A stretch of DNA of 64,000 nt from JANSXG01 sp965652425 (GCA_965652425.1 CBFGVX010000004.1:5050-69049), one strand, 5' to 3'; shown: positions 23,344-36,400, counted from the first letter of the stretch. Notes: generated by a model from the sequence alone, not told the origin. Translations and numbers: made by a program.

Positions 23344-24711
23344 ATGAGCAACGGATACGCACACGAGGTTCTCGAGAAACTTCGGACTCGCAATCCACAC
23401 GAGAAGGAATTTCTCCAGGCCGCGGAGGAAGTTCTGGAATCTCTGGCCCCGGTCTTCGACCACCATCCGGAGTACCAGCGCCACGCGATCCTCGAGCGGA
23501 TTGTTGAACCCGAACGGGTGGTTCAGTTCCGCGTGCCGTGGCTGGACGACGATAACAAGGTTCAGGTCAACCGGGGCTTCCGGGTCCAGTTCAACTCGGC
23601 AATCGGTCCATATAAGGGCGGCATCCGTTTCCACCCCAGCGTTAACCTGTCCATCCTGAAGTTCCTTGGCTTCGAGCAGATCTTCAAGAACGCGCTCACC
23701 GGGCAGGCAATCGGTGGTGGCAAAGGCGGCTCGGACTTCGACCCCAAGGGCAAATCGGACTTCGAAGTCATGCGCTTCTGCCAGTCGTTCATGACCGAAC
23801 TGTTCCGCCATATCGGTGCCGATACCGATGTTCCGGCCGGTGATATTGGCGTGGGCGGGCGCGAGATCGGATACATGTACGGCCAGTACAAGCGGCTTGC
23901 GAACGAGTTCACCGGGGTATTCACCGGCAAGCCGATCGGGTTCGGCGGCTCGCTGGGTCGGACCGAGGCCACCGGCTACGGCACGGTCTTCTTTGCGGCG
24001 GAGATGCTCCAGGTCAAGGGCCAATCTCTGAAGGGCAAGACCTGTCTGGTGTCCGGCTCGGGCAATGTCTCGCAGTACGCGGTCGAAAAGCTGATCCAGC
24101 TCGGGGCCAAACCGGTGACGGTTTCGGACTCGACCGGTTGGGTGCATGTCAAGGACGGAATCGACGAGGCCATGCTGGAGGAGATCAAGGATCTCAAGAA
24201 CAACCGGCGAGGCCGAATCCACGAGCTTGCTGACAAGTTCAAGGGCAAGGTGGAGTATCACGAGACGGACCAGAACGCAGATCACAACCCGCTGTGGCAG
24301 GTCGATGCCCAGTGCGCCTTCCCCTGCGCCACGCAGAACGAGATCAACGGCAAGGACGCGGACAACCTCCTCTCCGGTGGCGTGACCGTGGTCAGCGAGG
24401 GTGCGAACATGCCATCCACGACCGAAGCCGTGAACAAGTTCGTCGATGCGAAGATCATGTACGGGCCCGGCAAGGCGGCGAACGCGGCGGGCGTCGGCTG
24501 CTCCGCGCTCGAAATGGCGCAGAACTCATCGCGGATGGCGTGGTCGTTTGAGGATGTGGAGCAGAAGCTCAAGGAGATGATGGCGACGATCCACAAATCG
24601 GCGTATGAGGCCTCCGAGAAGTATTCCACGCCGGGCAACTATGTGGACGGGGCGAACATCGCGGGCTTCATCAAGGTCGCGAACGCCATGGTCGCACAGG
24701 GCGTCGTCTGA
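23344..24711 (+). CDS. gdhA: NADP-type glutamate dehydrogenase
   Basis: 455 residues, the normal length of hexameric GdhA. It interconverts 2-oxoglutarate plus ammonia and glutamate. Characteristic segments: GPYKGGIRFHPSVNLSILKF (substrate pocket), GGGKGGSDFDPKGKSD with the catalytic Lys region, DVPAGDIGVGGREIGYMYG, a Rossmann fold with LVSGSGNVSQYAVEKL, and EGANMPSTTEA. The GDIGVGxREIGY pattern and the length favour the NADP-dependent assimilatory type. The start at 23344 has GGAGAAG upstream; an ATG at 23266 in frame lies in the leader. The tRNA and island lie 164 bp upstream, divergent. A strong terminator follows. Confidence 0.95.
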   Translation: MSNGYAHEVLEKLRTRNPHEKEFLQAAEEVLESLAPVFDHHPEYQRHAILERIVEPERVVQFRVPWLDDDNKVQVNRGFRVQFNSAIGPYKGGIRFHPSVNLSILKFLGFEQIFKNALTGQAIGGGKGGSDFDPKGKSDFEVMRFCQSFMTELFRHIGADTDVPAGDIGVGGREIGYMYGQYKRLANEFTGVFTGKPIGFGGSLGRTEATGYGTVFFAAEMLQVKGQSLKGKTCLVSGSGNVSQYAVEKLIQLGAKPVTVSDSTGWVHVKDGIDEAMLEEIKDLKNNRRGRIHELADKFKGKVEYHETDQNADHNPLWQVDAQCAFPCATQNEINGKDADNLLSGGVTVVSEGANMPSTTEAVNKFVDAKIMYGPGKAANAAGVGCSALEMAQNSSRMAWSFEDVEQKLKEMMATIHKSAYEASEKYSTPGNYVDGANIAGFIKVANAMVAQGVV

Positions 24712-24738
24712 TCTTCACGATTCCATAACACGATGCGG

Positions 24739-24766
24739 AGGCGAGCCCACAGCGGCTCGCCTTTTT
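24739..24766 (+). terminator. intrinsic terminator after gdhA
   Basis: AGGCGAGCC and GGCTCGCCT form a 9-bp stem with a 6-nt loop, followed by TTTT. It lies 28 nt after the gdhA stop and separates it from psuG. Confidence 0.9.
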
Positions 24767-24788
24767 CATCCACGCTACACTTGCCCCG

Positions 24789-25697
24789 ATGAAAATCGAC
24801 CGTCGCACACCCTCGCCCGCGGTGGCACTGGAAACAACGCTCCTCCTGCACGGCGTGCCGAAGTCGAGCGCGCTCGATCTGCACCGGGGTCTGTCGAGTA
24901 TCTGCCTGGAGCACGGGGCCAACCCGGGGCTGGTGGGGTTACTCGACGGAGTCCCGACCGTCGGGATTACCGAGGATGAACTGAACGGTCTTCTGAAAGA
25001 GGACTCAGTTCCGAAAGCGAACACATCGAATCTCGGGGTGCTGAGGTATTGGGGGGCGAACGCCGCAACCACGGTCAGCGCGACTATGGAGATCGCATCA
25101 TGTGCGGGACTGTCCGTGTTCGCCACGGGCGGCCTCGGAGGCGTGCACCAGAATCTGTTCAGCGGAGAGGCGACATGCAATCTCGACATCTCTGCGGACC
25201 TCGCCGCGATGAGCCGGTACCCCGTTGCCGTGGTTTCCAGCGGCGTGAAATCGATCCTCGATGTGGTCGCCACGCGCGAAGCGCTCGAGTCGCTCGGGGT
25301 TTGCGTGGTGGGATATCGAACGGACCGATTCCCGGCCTTCTATTCGCGGTCCTCGGACGCGGGAGTCGATGCGCGATTCGATGATCCGGACGCTCTTGCA
25401 TCGTTTCTCCGAATGGAACTGAACAGAACCACGCGCGGGGTGTTGGTCGTCAACCCGATACCTGAACAATTCGAAATCCCAGATCGCCAATTCGGGGAGT
25501 ATGTTGAGCAAGCCACCGCGGAAGCGACAGCATCCGGTGCGACCGGCCGCTCGGTGACACCCGCGATTCTGGACGCCCTTCACCGAATATCTGGCGGGAA
25601 AACACTCGAAGCCAACATCGAACTGGTCCGATCGAACACGGCGCTCGCCGCGCAGCTTGCATCACGGATGCAACCAAGGAGAGGAACCACGGAATGA
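24789..25697 (+). CDS. psuG: pseudouridine-5'-phosphate glycosidase
   Basis: 302 residues. The enzyme cleaves the C-glycosidic bond of pseudouridine 5'-phosphate to uracil and ribose 5-phosphate, a step of RNA nucleoside salvage. Family motifs: ALETTLLLHGVP at the start, VPTVGITEDEL, FATGGLGGVH (metal/phosphate site), VSSGVKSILD with the catalytic Lys, GYRTDRFPAFYSR, and NPIPEQFEIP. The usual companion kinase PsuK is not adjacent. The start is 22 nt after the gdhA terminator; the stop overlaps the next start (ATGA). Confidence 0.93.
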   Translation: MKIDRRTPSPAVALETTLLLHGVPKSSALDLHRGLSSICLEHGANPGLVGLLDGVPTVGITEDELNGLLKEDSVPKANTSNLGVLRYWGANAATTVSATMEIASCAGLSVFATGGLGGVHQNLFSGEATCNLDISADLAAMSRYPVAVVSSGVKSILDVVATREALESLGVCVVGYRTDRFPAFYSRSSDAGVDARFDDPDALASFLRMELNRTTRGVLVVNPIPEQFEIPDRQFGEYVEQATAEATASGATGRSVTPAILDALHRISGGKTLEANIELVRSNTALAAQLASRMQPRRGTTE

Positions 25698-27040
25698 ATT
25701 ACAAAATTGCGATGATCGCGTTGGTGTGGAGCACCGCGGCTGCATTGGGTGCGCTCCAACCGATTACCATCGACGGCCAGTTCGATGACTGGACCGCTGC
25801 GGATATCGTCGCCGTCGATCCCGCCGGTGATGCCGATGGGATCTTCGATCTGACCCGACTGTATGCCAGGAGCAACGGGCCGCTGGTGTTTCTGCGATTC
25901 GATACCGGGATCGTCCGCAACCTGCAGTCCGGTTCGAGGGAAGAAGGGACGCTGGTTTTTCGCTTCACGAACCTTCGAACAAATCAGGAACTTCTCATCG
26001 ATACCCGGGGTCGATCGGTCTCTCACCGGAACGAGGCGGGGGAACTGTCCGAGGTCGGGTGGTATAGCGCGAACTATCGGAGTGGTCCCACCTACGCGCA
26101 TCACGAATTCGAACTGCAGGCGGACCTTTCGGTCCTGGGTACGCTCAGCGGTGACTCCATCCGACTTGCCGTCTCCGGCAGCGACGCGTTTGACGAGCCC
26201 ATCGAGCTGGCGATTTCTGACCCTGTAGACACATCATCTCCTGTCTCGATCGATATGTCGCGTGCGGACACCACGATCCTTCGCGCGGCGAGTCTGAACA
26301 CGCTGCGCAACGGCATCGTGGATGGGTCACGGTCCGGCGCATTGCTGCGGTTGCTCGGTTCGGCAAAGCCCGATGTCGTTCTCCTTCAGGAGGAATACAA
26401 CACATCCGCAGAAGATGTGCAGACTCGGTTGGAATCCGGTCTTGGCGGGAAGTGGAATGTGGCCAAGGTTCGTGACACGGTGGTGGCGAGTCGATATCCG
26501 GTCCGCAAACTGCAGAGTCTCGATGATTCGTATACCGCCGCGATCGTCGAAACCCCGACTCACGGGCCCGCGCTGGTGTTCAGCGTGCACCCCAAATGCT
26601 GCGGCACGATTGGATCCGAAGAAGACGAGCGGCGGATCCACCAGACCCGGGCGATGATCGAAACCATCCGCATCGCGAGATCGCGGTTTGGTACAGACAT
26701 TCCGATTCTACTCGCCGGCGATTGGAACATGGTGGGATCGCGGTCGCCCCTCGATCTGCTCACCGATCCGACCGGGCCGAGCATGCACCATATCGATGCA
26801 CGGCATCAGGGTAGTCGCGAGGTGTACACATGGTTCGCGCCGGATTCAGCGTTCGCGCCGGGCGTGCTCGACCTCGCCGCAGTGGACGCCCTCAGCGCGA
26901 GCGCGTCTGCGGGATTCCTTCTCGACACGCGCACGGTTCGTCCCGAAGACCTCAGAAAGCACGGTCTGCATGCGGACGATTCCGCTGCAACGGATCATCT
27001 CCTGATGGTCATCGATCTCGGTCGGGACGCCGTGGAGTGA
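25694..27040 (+). CDS. exported endonuclease/exonuclease/phosphatase family protein
   Basis: 448 residues. A signal peptide (KIAMIALVWSTAAALGA) is followed by a beta-rich N-terminal domain of ~170 residues starting ITIDGQFDDWTAADIVAVDP, similar to carbohydrate-binding CBM9-like sandwiches. The C-terminal EEP domain has SLNTLRNG, DVVLLQEEYNT (catalytic Glu), ILLAGDWNMVGS (catalytic Asp/Asn) and ATDHLLMVIDL (His). It should be a secreted phosphodiesterase or nuclease; substrate unknown. It overlaps psuG by 4 bp, which suggests joint scavenging of nucleic-acid material, an inference from context. Confidence 0.8.
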   Translation: MNYKIAMIALVWSTAAALGALQPITIDGQFDDWTAADIVAVDPAGDADGIFDLTRLYARSNGPLVFLRFDTGIVRNLQSGSREEGTLVFRFTNLRTNQELLIDTRGRSVSHRNEAGELSEVGWYSANYRSGPTYAHHEFELQADLSVLGTLSGDSIRLAVSGSDAFDEPIELAISDPVDTSSPVSIDMSRADTTILRAASLNTLRNGIVDGSRSGALLRLLGSAKPDVVLLQEEYNTSAEDVQTRLESGLGGKWNVAKVRDTVVASRYPVRKLQSLDDSYTAAIVETPTHGPALVFSVHPKCCGTIGSEEDERRIHQTRAMIETIRIARSRFGTDIPILLAGDWNMVGSRSPLDLLTDPTGPSMHHIDARHQGSREVYTWFAPDSAFAPGVLDLAAVDALSASASAGFLLDTRTVRPEDLRKHGLHADDSAATDHLLMVIDLGRDAVE

Positions 27041-27046
27041 TCTGCC

Positions 27047-27652
27047 TTACTCGCTCCTGCGGCGGCGGTTCATGAGTCCGACCGAACCCAGGACCAGCAG
27101 CGATGCAGAGCCGGGGGATGGGATCGCGAAACCGGTCATTGGCTGGGCATAGTCATTCTGATCGAAGTTGATCGTAACGGTGCCGAAGCCGCCAGACAGC
27201 CGGGGGGGATCGTACGCGGAAACGACCGAGCCCACTTCATCGAAGTCGTTCCATGGGTGCTCGCTTTCCAGCATGACAAAGTTATCGCGAGCATGCGGCA
27301 GCGGGAACTGAACCAGCGCATCGGCGATATCGGATTGAGAGACCAGACGCTTGAAGTCGTGGGCAGGGGTCTTCAGGACCGGAGCAACCGGCGTGAGAAT
27401 CCGATCGAAGTCGGGGAAGCCGGTGCTGGCCCGTGGCAGATCGGGCACATCGGTATGAAGCCGGACCGGTTCCTGATCGCCGGATCTGAGCCGGATGGGC
27501 TTTCCGGATTGCCTCGCAAACTCACTGATGTCGATCGTAATTTCCCGATCCGGTATGGGCTCGTGCTGTGAGACAAGCAGCGGCGAAGCGACCGCGCTGA
27601 GGCCAAAGACCAGTGAGGAGGCGCCCCCGAATAAACAGCTGGAGTATTTCAT
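27047..27652 (-). CDS. exported protein with PEP-CTERM-like C-terminal anchor
   Basis: 201 residues. Signal peptide MKYSSCLFGGASSLVFGLSA; the mature part has no known domain and includes two Arg/Asp/Pro-rich stretches. The C-terminus AIPSPGSASLLVLGSVGLM followed by RRRR is a PEP-CTERM/MYXO-like sorting tail: Pro motif, short TM helix, basic stop. Such proteins are processed by an exosortase and anchored or released at the surface. The start at 27652 overlaps the stop of the HTH-TPR regulator (ATGA), so the two are one transcript. Convergent with the EEP gene, only 6 nt apart. Confidence 0.75.
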   Translation of the reverse strand: MKYSSCLFGGASSLVFGLSAVASPLLVSQHEPIPDREITIDISEFARQSGKPIRLRSGDQEPVRLHTDVPDLPRASTGFPDFDRILTPVAPVLKTPAHDFKRLVSQSDIADALVQFPLPHARDNFVMLESEHPWNDFDEVGSVVSAYDPPRLSGGFGTVTINFDQNDYAQPMTGFAIPSPGSASLLVLGSVGLMNRRRRSE

Positions 27653-28962
27653 GAGCGAACTCCCGAGTCTCCGGTGCAGCGAGCGTTTTCCAGGATTGTC
27701 CATCCGGTGCGCTGGAACGCGGGGAATCTTGACATGGTTGCAACGATAAGCGTCTGATCCGCCGGATCGATGTTCATATCGAGCGAAAGACCGGTGCGTT
27801 CAGACAATGTGTTGTGAAGCGAGAGCTGCATGGAATACACACGCTCGCGCATGGCCCAATTGTCCAGACTCTCTGCGACATCCAACGCGGAGCCGAGAAG
27901 GGATTTCATCGCCGCCTGCAGTTCTGGGCCATCGAGCGATCGCAGCGCTATGTTGGTCCCGAAAATGCAGGTCCATCCCCAGCTCTCGAGCCAATCTCCC
28001 TTGGGCCATGGATCGGTCGAAAGCGCCGCTTCGACACGATGAATCAGTTCTGAGACAACCGCAGCGCCATCCAGGTCGCCTCGATAGGCGAGACATTCCT
28101 GTAAACCCGCCTCGCAGGTGTTGGCAATGCCAGCGATCTGCCTGTCACCCAATCGCTCGGCAAGCATCAGATACATGTCGCGTGAGCGTGTGAGGTCATC
28201 GATGGCCAGATCGCAGTGCCGCGATGCCTCTTCTGGCTCCGCGGCCATGAGGCGTCTGCGGATGTTGCCACGCAGATAATGCACGAATGCGACTCGCTTG
28301 TGATCAACATCGCGTTCGGGCGGGTTTGATTCGTAGTGGTTGGCGAGTAGCTCGGCCGTACCCAGGGCCGGCTCAAGATCCCACAGACTGTACCAGGCGT
28401 TAGCGAGCGTCGACCTGAGAATGTTTCGGGTGTAGGAACTGACTCCGGTGCTGGCCAGTCCCCTGCGACAAGCGTCCACCTCCTGAGTGTATCGGCCAAG
28501 ACCGTCCCAGCCCGATGCCTCCATCGCACACGCGAAGGCACGCCGCTCCTGGCTGTCGGCCACGGCGTACATCCGCATCGCACGATCGATCATGTCGCGA
28601 TACCGGCCGTCGTCGTGCGCTTCGCGTGCTTCGGCGTACAGGAACTCGAAATCCTTCTGGGGTTTCGATTCGCCCCCGTTCTTCCGGGATTTGAACTCGA
28701 CCATCGCGATCGGGGGCTGAGACATGCCGTTCAGCGCCGACCCATTCCAGATGGTTTCGAGGACTGAACCGACGGGCCAATCCAGCGCCCTGGCCAGAGC
28801 GACGACGAAGTCGCTCTTCGGGTTGCCGCTCTCGGGGTAAACCTTGGTGGGATCCCGACGCAGTTGACGAGCGAGTTCGGCCCTGCTCCACCCACGGGTA
28901 GTTCTGGCGAGGTCGATCAGGCGATGAAGGCGCTCGGTCCGAGCTTTATCCTGGGTCGTCAT
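27649..28962 (-). CDS. XRE-type HTH regulator with TPR-like C-terminal part
   Basis: 437 residues. The N-terminal ~65 residues are an XRE helix-turn-helix (IDLARTTRGWSRAELARQLR, then FVVALARALDWPVGSVLETI). The remainder is helical with repeat-like units (EFLYAEAREAHDDGRYRDMI; VDACRRGLASTG) of TPR type, a layout seen in many regulators that sense a peptide or ligand. It is directly coupled to the PEP-CTERM gene, which may be its target or effector. The start ATG has GGAGG upstream. Confidence 0.7.
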   Translation of the reverse strand: MTTQDKARTERLHRLIDLARTTRGWSRAELARQLRRDPTKVYPESGNPKSDFVVALARALDWPVGSVLETIWNGSALNGMSQPPIAMVEFKSRKNGGESKPQKDFEFLYAEAREAHDDGRYRDMIDRAMRMYAVADSQERRAFACAMEASGWDGLGRYTQEVDACRRGLASTGVSSYTRNILRSTLANAWYSLWDLEPALGTAELLANHYESNPPERDVDHKRVAFVHYLRGNIRRRLMAAEPEEASRHCDLAIDDLTRSRDMYLMLAERLGDRQIAGIANTCEAGLQECLAYRGDLDGAAVVSELIHRVEAALSTDPWPKGDWLESWGWTCIFGTNIALRSLDGPELQAAMKSLLGSALDVAESLDNWAMRERVYSMQLSLHNTLSERTGLSLDMNIDPADQTLIVATMSRFPAFQRTGWTILENARCTGDSGVRS

Positions 28963-29102
28963 GAATCCTCCAAGGCAACAGCGCCTGCTTCCGGTCTTGG
29001 CACCACCGTATACGCACCGCAGCGTCGTGCCGTTCCACAATCATGAGACACAAACCGGTCGCAGACAAGGATTTTTTCAGACCGAGACCTAACCAATCCC
29101 TA

Positions 29103-31730
<2,628 letters not shown>

Positions 31731-31781
31731 GGGCTACCCCCCTTTCAGCGGCGGTTACCACGAACTCTGCAACACCTATAC

Positions 31782-31795
31782 CGAAACCAGTTTCG
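31782..31795. promoter_or_regulatory. palindromic site upstream of clpB
   Basis: CGAAAC-CA-GTTTCG, a perfect 6-bp inverted repeat with a 2-bp centre, 52 bp before the clpB ATG. TATAGG follows it on the minus strand. It could bind a heat-shock repressor; it is not a CIRCE element. Confidence 0.45.
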
Positions 31796-31992
31796 CCAAT
31801 CATGCTGTATCTGGCTGTTTCTTTGTCCCGTCAATATAGTTTGGAACTGCCATTGCCCGACCAGACTGCCGCTCTGGCAGCCGGTGTTCACTACTTAGGG
31901 CCAATATTGCCCACTCTGAACTGGGCAAAATCTGTTCCAAGGCAGATCTTCCAGTGGCTGCGAAGAGGGCAGCCCAAAGGATCCCCGAACCG

Positions 31993-32010
31993 AGTTCTTC
32001 AGAAAGAACT
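31993..32010. promoter_or_regulatory. inverted repeat upstream of the RND pump operon
   Basis: AGTTCTT and AAGAACT with a 4-nt centre (CAGA), about 107 bp upstream of the adaptor start and 40 bp upstream of a TATACT hexamer. Size and symmetry suit a TetR/MarR-type operator or a small hairpin. Confidence 0.4.
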
Positions 32011-32116
32011 GAGTCCTCCCGTCGAATCCAACACCTGATGCAGAGGGTCTATACTCACCACTTCTGCAATTGCCGGGTGGCTGCGGAGCGGGTTCCACCG
32101 CATTGAGGGCGTGAGC

Positions 32117-33484
32117 GTGAAGAAAGCGGATCAGTCGACGCAGCGAAAAGGGTCGGCGGCGGTTCGTTTGGGGCTGCGGTTGCTTGCGGGCTTGGCCGTG
32201 TTTCTGTTGTGTTTGACGGCATTTCAGGTGCTCAGGAGCAACAGGCCGCAACCCGCGCAAGTTCAGGACAGGGTTCAGACTCGTTTGGTGGAAGCCATCC
32301 CAGCGAGCATCCAGGAGGTTCAGCGAAGCTTCGTCGGGTACGGCAGCACATCTGCCGTTCGATCGACGACGGTCGCCTCTCAGATCACGGCTCAGGTCGT
32401 CGATCGCCCGGACGCGATCCGGGTCGGGGCCTGGGTCCGTGAGGGTGACCTGCTCGTCCGGCTGGAGAGCGATGTGTTCCGGGAACGCGAGCGTTCCTCA
32501 GCTTCGACCGTTGCCGCGCTGGAATCGGATCTGGACGCATTGGATGTCGAATTGGAATCGTCGCAGGAGCGCCTGCGGCTTGCCGATCTCAACATTGAGC
32601 TCATCGACAACGAGATTGCCGATCTCGTGTCCGCGGTGGAACGCGGGGGCGCCCGCCAGATCGAGGTTGACCGCCTGAGACGGCAGAAAACCACCCTCGA
32701 ACTCGAACGAGAATCACTTCGCCAAATCATCGATGGCATTCCTTCCCGCCGATCGGCTCTGGAGTCACGGATCGCAGCACAACGAGCGGAACTCGCTCTG
32801 GCTCAGATCGATCTGGCTCGTGCAGGCATCGTTTCACCGATCAGTGGGTTCATCTCGGAAATCTACGCCGATGCAGGAGATTCGCTGTCCTCCGGCCAGT
32901 CCGTGGCAAGGATCGTCGATCTACGGCTGATCGAAGTCCCCCTGCGGATCAACGCCTCGGCGACGGCGATGCTCAGGGTCGGGGATCGAGCGACGGTCGA
33001 GCCGTCATCAGGCTCGGCTTCGTACGAAGGCGTCGTGAAGCGAATCGCCCCGGAGATTGACCCTGCTTCCAGAACCGTGACGGTCTTTGTCGAGATCGAG
33101 CAGGATGTCGATACATCGAGCACGGTGAATCCGAGCGAACTGCTCCTCCCCGGACAGTTTGTTTCCGGGAGAGTCATCTCTTCTCAAGCGATCCGGGCTT
33201 TTCTACTGCCGAGGGTCGCGGTGCGTGCGGATCGGGTCATGGTGATCGATCCGGATACGAGCACCGCCCAGCCGCGAACCGCTCTTGTCGAGTTTTACAC
33301 CGAAGGGGATCAGGAAAGCGGTCGGCGCACGCAGTGGGCAGCGGTGAGCGCAGAAGCTGCTCGAATTCCCGATTGGATGCCCCCGCTGCTGCGAGAAGGC
33401 GATCTGGTCATAATCAGCAATCTTGACGGCCTTCCGTCCGGAACACCGGTCCGCACCCTCAACGAGAGCGGACAGACCCCATGA
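32117..33484 (+). CDS. RND efflux pump periplasmic adaptor (HlyD family)
   Basis: 455 residues. Start chosen at the second GTG because GAGGG lies 7 nt upstream; the first GTG at 32111 adds two residues. TM anchor at ~20-38 (LAGLAVFLLCLTAFQVL), lipoyl half 1 (RVGAWVREGDLLVRLESDVF), alpha-hairpin of ~130 residues, lipoyl half 2 (GIVSPISGFISEIYADAGD), beta-barrel (MLRVGDRATVEPSSG) and membrane-proximal domain with LLPGQFVSGRV. It pairs with the RND transporter whose start overlaps its stop by 4 bp. Confidence 0.88.
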   Translation: MKKADQSTQRKGSAAVRLGLRLLAGLAVFLLCLTAFQVLRSNRPQPAQVQDRVQTRLVEAIPASIQEVQRSFVGYGSTSAVRSTTVASQITAQVVDRPDAIRVGAWVREGDLLVRLESDVFRERERSSASTVAALESDLDALDVELESSQERLRLADLNIELIDNEIADLVSAVERGGARQIEVDRLRRQKTTLELERESLRQIIDGIPSRRSALESRIAAQRAELALAQIDLARAGIVSPISGFISEIYADAGDSLSSGQSVARIVDLRLIEVPLRINASATAMLRVGDRATVEPSSGSASYEGVVKRIAPEIDPASRTVTVFVEIEQDVDTSSTVNPSELLLPGQFVSGRVISSQAIRAFLLPRVAVRADRVMVIDPDTSTAQPRTALVEFYTEGDQESGRRTQWAAVSAEAARIPDWMPPLLREGDLVIISNLDGLPSGTPVRTLNESGQTP

Positions 33485-36400
33485 GTCTCGCTGCTTTCGG
33501 TGTCCGCAAACCAGTAGTCGCCAACCTTGTGATGTTCGCGATCATCGGTGCGGGGGTGGTGTTCGGGCTGAGTCTCCGGCGCGAATTTTTCCCTGAATCC
33601 GAAGCCCGCCAGATCGTCATCAACGCGCCGTACCCCGGTGCCTCACCGGATGAGGTCGAGCGCACACTGGCGATCAAAATCGAGGATGCGGTCGCGGACC
33701 TCGATGACATTAAAGAGTTGACCTCCTCGGTCTCGGAAGGCATCGCGAGCATCACGATCGAATTCCGTGATGGTGTCGACATCAACGAAATGCTCTTCGA
33801 GGTCAAACGCGAGATGGACGCGCTGCAGGACCTGCCAGAAGAATCCGAGCGGATCGTCGTTGACAAGTTTGAACCGAATCTTCCGGTCTGCGTGCTCTCG
33901 ATCTACGGCAACGCCGACGAGCGCACGATGAAGGAGGCCATCCAGCAGATCCGCGATGACCTCGAAACCCTTCCGGGAATGGGCGACATCACCATCAGCG
34001 GCGTACGAACCGACGAAGTCACCGTCGAAGTTCCAGAACGCGAACTCCTCAAGCACGGTCTGAGTCTTCCTGCGATCAGCGACGCGATCTCGCAGGCCAT
34101 GCGTGAACTACCCGCGGGATCCGTCCGATCGGAATCCCTGAATACGGCTATCCGCACGATGGGGGTCGAGGACCGGGTCGATTCCATCCGCAGCATCATC
34201 ATCAAAGCCGGAAACGGCCAGTCCTTGCGGCTCGGCGACATCGCCCAGGTCCGCGCGGGATTCGCCGATGTCGATTTGCGAACTCGCCTGAACGGCGAAC
34301 CGAGCGTTTCACTGACCGTGTTCAAGGTCGGTTCTCAGGACGCGGTTGAGATGGCGGACATGGTCAAGGCCTACAAGCTCGGGCGGGAAGTCGCCGCCGG
34401 CCGAGCGGAACCGATCACACTGACGCCGCTCGAATTCATCCGAGCCAAGTTCCGTCCTCAAGAAGATACAACGCCTCCGTCAGATCGGATCGCTGCCTAC
34501 GAACTCGGACTTTCCCGCACCACCCCGCCACCTGGCGAACTCGCCATCACCACGGATCTTGCGCGATTCATCGTAGGCAGACTCGACCTGCTCACTCGGA
34601 ACGCGCTGGCCGGGGGCGTGCTGGTCCTGCTCGTACTGGTTCTCTTCCTGAACCTGCGTGTCGCATTCTGGACCGCGGTCGGACTGGGCGTTTCGCTGCT
34701 CGGAACCCTCGCCGCAATGAGTCTGCTGGGTTACACGCTGAATCTGCTGACCATGTTCGGGCTGATCATCGTGGTCGGTCTGCTCGTGGACGACGCGATC
34801 GTGGTGGCGGAGAACATCACCCGGAGGTACGAAGAAGGTGACGACCCGGACACAGCCGCGGTCGACGGAACCAACCAGGTGAACTGGCCTGTCGTCGCGA
34901 CGATCGTCACAACGATCTGCGCGTTCCTGCCGCTCGCGCTGATCGAGGGGCAGATCGGCGATCTGCTCGGCTCCCTTCCCGTGGTTGTGGCGTGTGCGCT
35001 CATTGTGTCGCTCGCGGAGGCGCTGTTCATTCTCCCCGTTCACATGGCGCACAGTCTTCACAAGCACAGGCGCGCCAGCGGCGCTCAGGACAACGGCGTC
35101 ATCGCACGCGCCGAAGCCGTCGCAGACCGATACCGCACCCGGTTTTTCAGCGGCCTGCTGATCCCGCTCTACACTTCCACCGTCCGCATCCTGCTCCGTG
35201 CGCGATACCTGACGGTGACCTGCGCACTTTCTTCTTTGATCCTCTGCTTCGGTTTGGTGGCTGGCGGCATCGTGGAATCCACCTTCCTCGAATCATCCGA
35301 TGCGGAAACCGTGAACATCGAGCTCCAGATGCCGATCGGCACGCCAGCATCCCGCACGGATGAGTATGTCAAGCGAATAGAACGAGCTGCGGTGGCTCAG
35401 GACGAAGTATCCGCCGTGTTCGCGCAGGTCGGTGCGGTCAATTCCATCGATGGCGGCAGCGAAAGTTCGCAGCAGTCTCATATCGCTCAGGCGATCCTCG
35501 AACTCAAGCCCGTCGAGCAGCGCGACCGATCCAGCGAGCAGGTGATCAACGCGATCCGCGAACAGATCGGAGAGCTTCCGGGCATCAAATCCCTGAGAAT
35601 CGAAGAGCTCTCCGGCGGCCCCGGTGGACCGCCCATCACGCTCACAGTCACCGGTGAGAACCCCGCCCGCATGATGCCGGTCGTCGATGCGATCAAGTCC
35701 GCTCTCGCCGATTACGACGGCGTAAGGGATATCGCCGACAACTCGGACTCCGGCCGTCGCGAGCTTCAGATCACCCTGAAAGACACCGGGCGCGAACTCG
35801 GATTCACGCAGACCTCTCTCGGTCAGCAGATTCGCGGGGCGGTCTTCGGTCTGGAGGCGTACACCTTCGCCGGTGTTCGCGAAGATGTTGATGTCCGCGT
35901 CATGCTTCCCGAGGACTCGCGTCGTTCGCTCGCCGCGATCGAACAGATGCGTGTATTCAGTCCGGTGGGCATCGCGGTGCCGCTTCAGGAGATCGCGGAG
36001 TTGCGCGACACCGATGGGTACGCGACGATCCGTCGCCTGAACCGCGCCCGTGCGATCAGCGTCACGGCGGAAGTGAACCGTGCCCTCGTCAATCCAGAGC
36101 AACTCATCGCCGACCTCAGGCCACGACTGCGAGAACTCGAGAACGCGAACCCCGGAATACGAATTCTTGAGCGTGGACGCCAGCAGGACAACGCCGAGTC
36201 GCTCGCCTCGCTCCCGATCGGAATGCTGGTCGCCATCGGCCTGATCTACTTCACCCTGGCGTGGTTGTTCGGGAGTTATGTGCAGCCGTTCATCGTCCTC
36301 AGCGCGGTCCCGTTCGCCGCGATCGGCATGATCCTCGGACACCTTGTGCTCGGTTTCACGATGACGATTCTCTCGTTCATCGGTTTTATTGCGCTCAGCG

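Larger units (their letters stand above)
31731..32116. other. 386-bp divergent control region of clpB and the RND operon
   Basis: No credible gene. It holds the clpB leader, the palindrome CGAAAC-CA-GTTTCG, the hairpin or operator AGTTCTT/AAGAACT (31993-32010), and a possible -10 TATACT (32050-32055) for the RND operon. Confidence 0.5.

Noticed and set aside
31802..32038. 78-codon plus-strand frame between clpB and the RND operon
   Set aside because: No ribosome site and no similarity; the region carries control elements instead.
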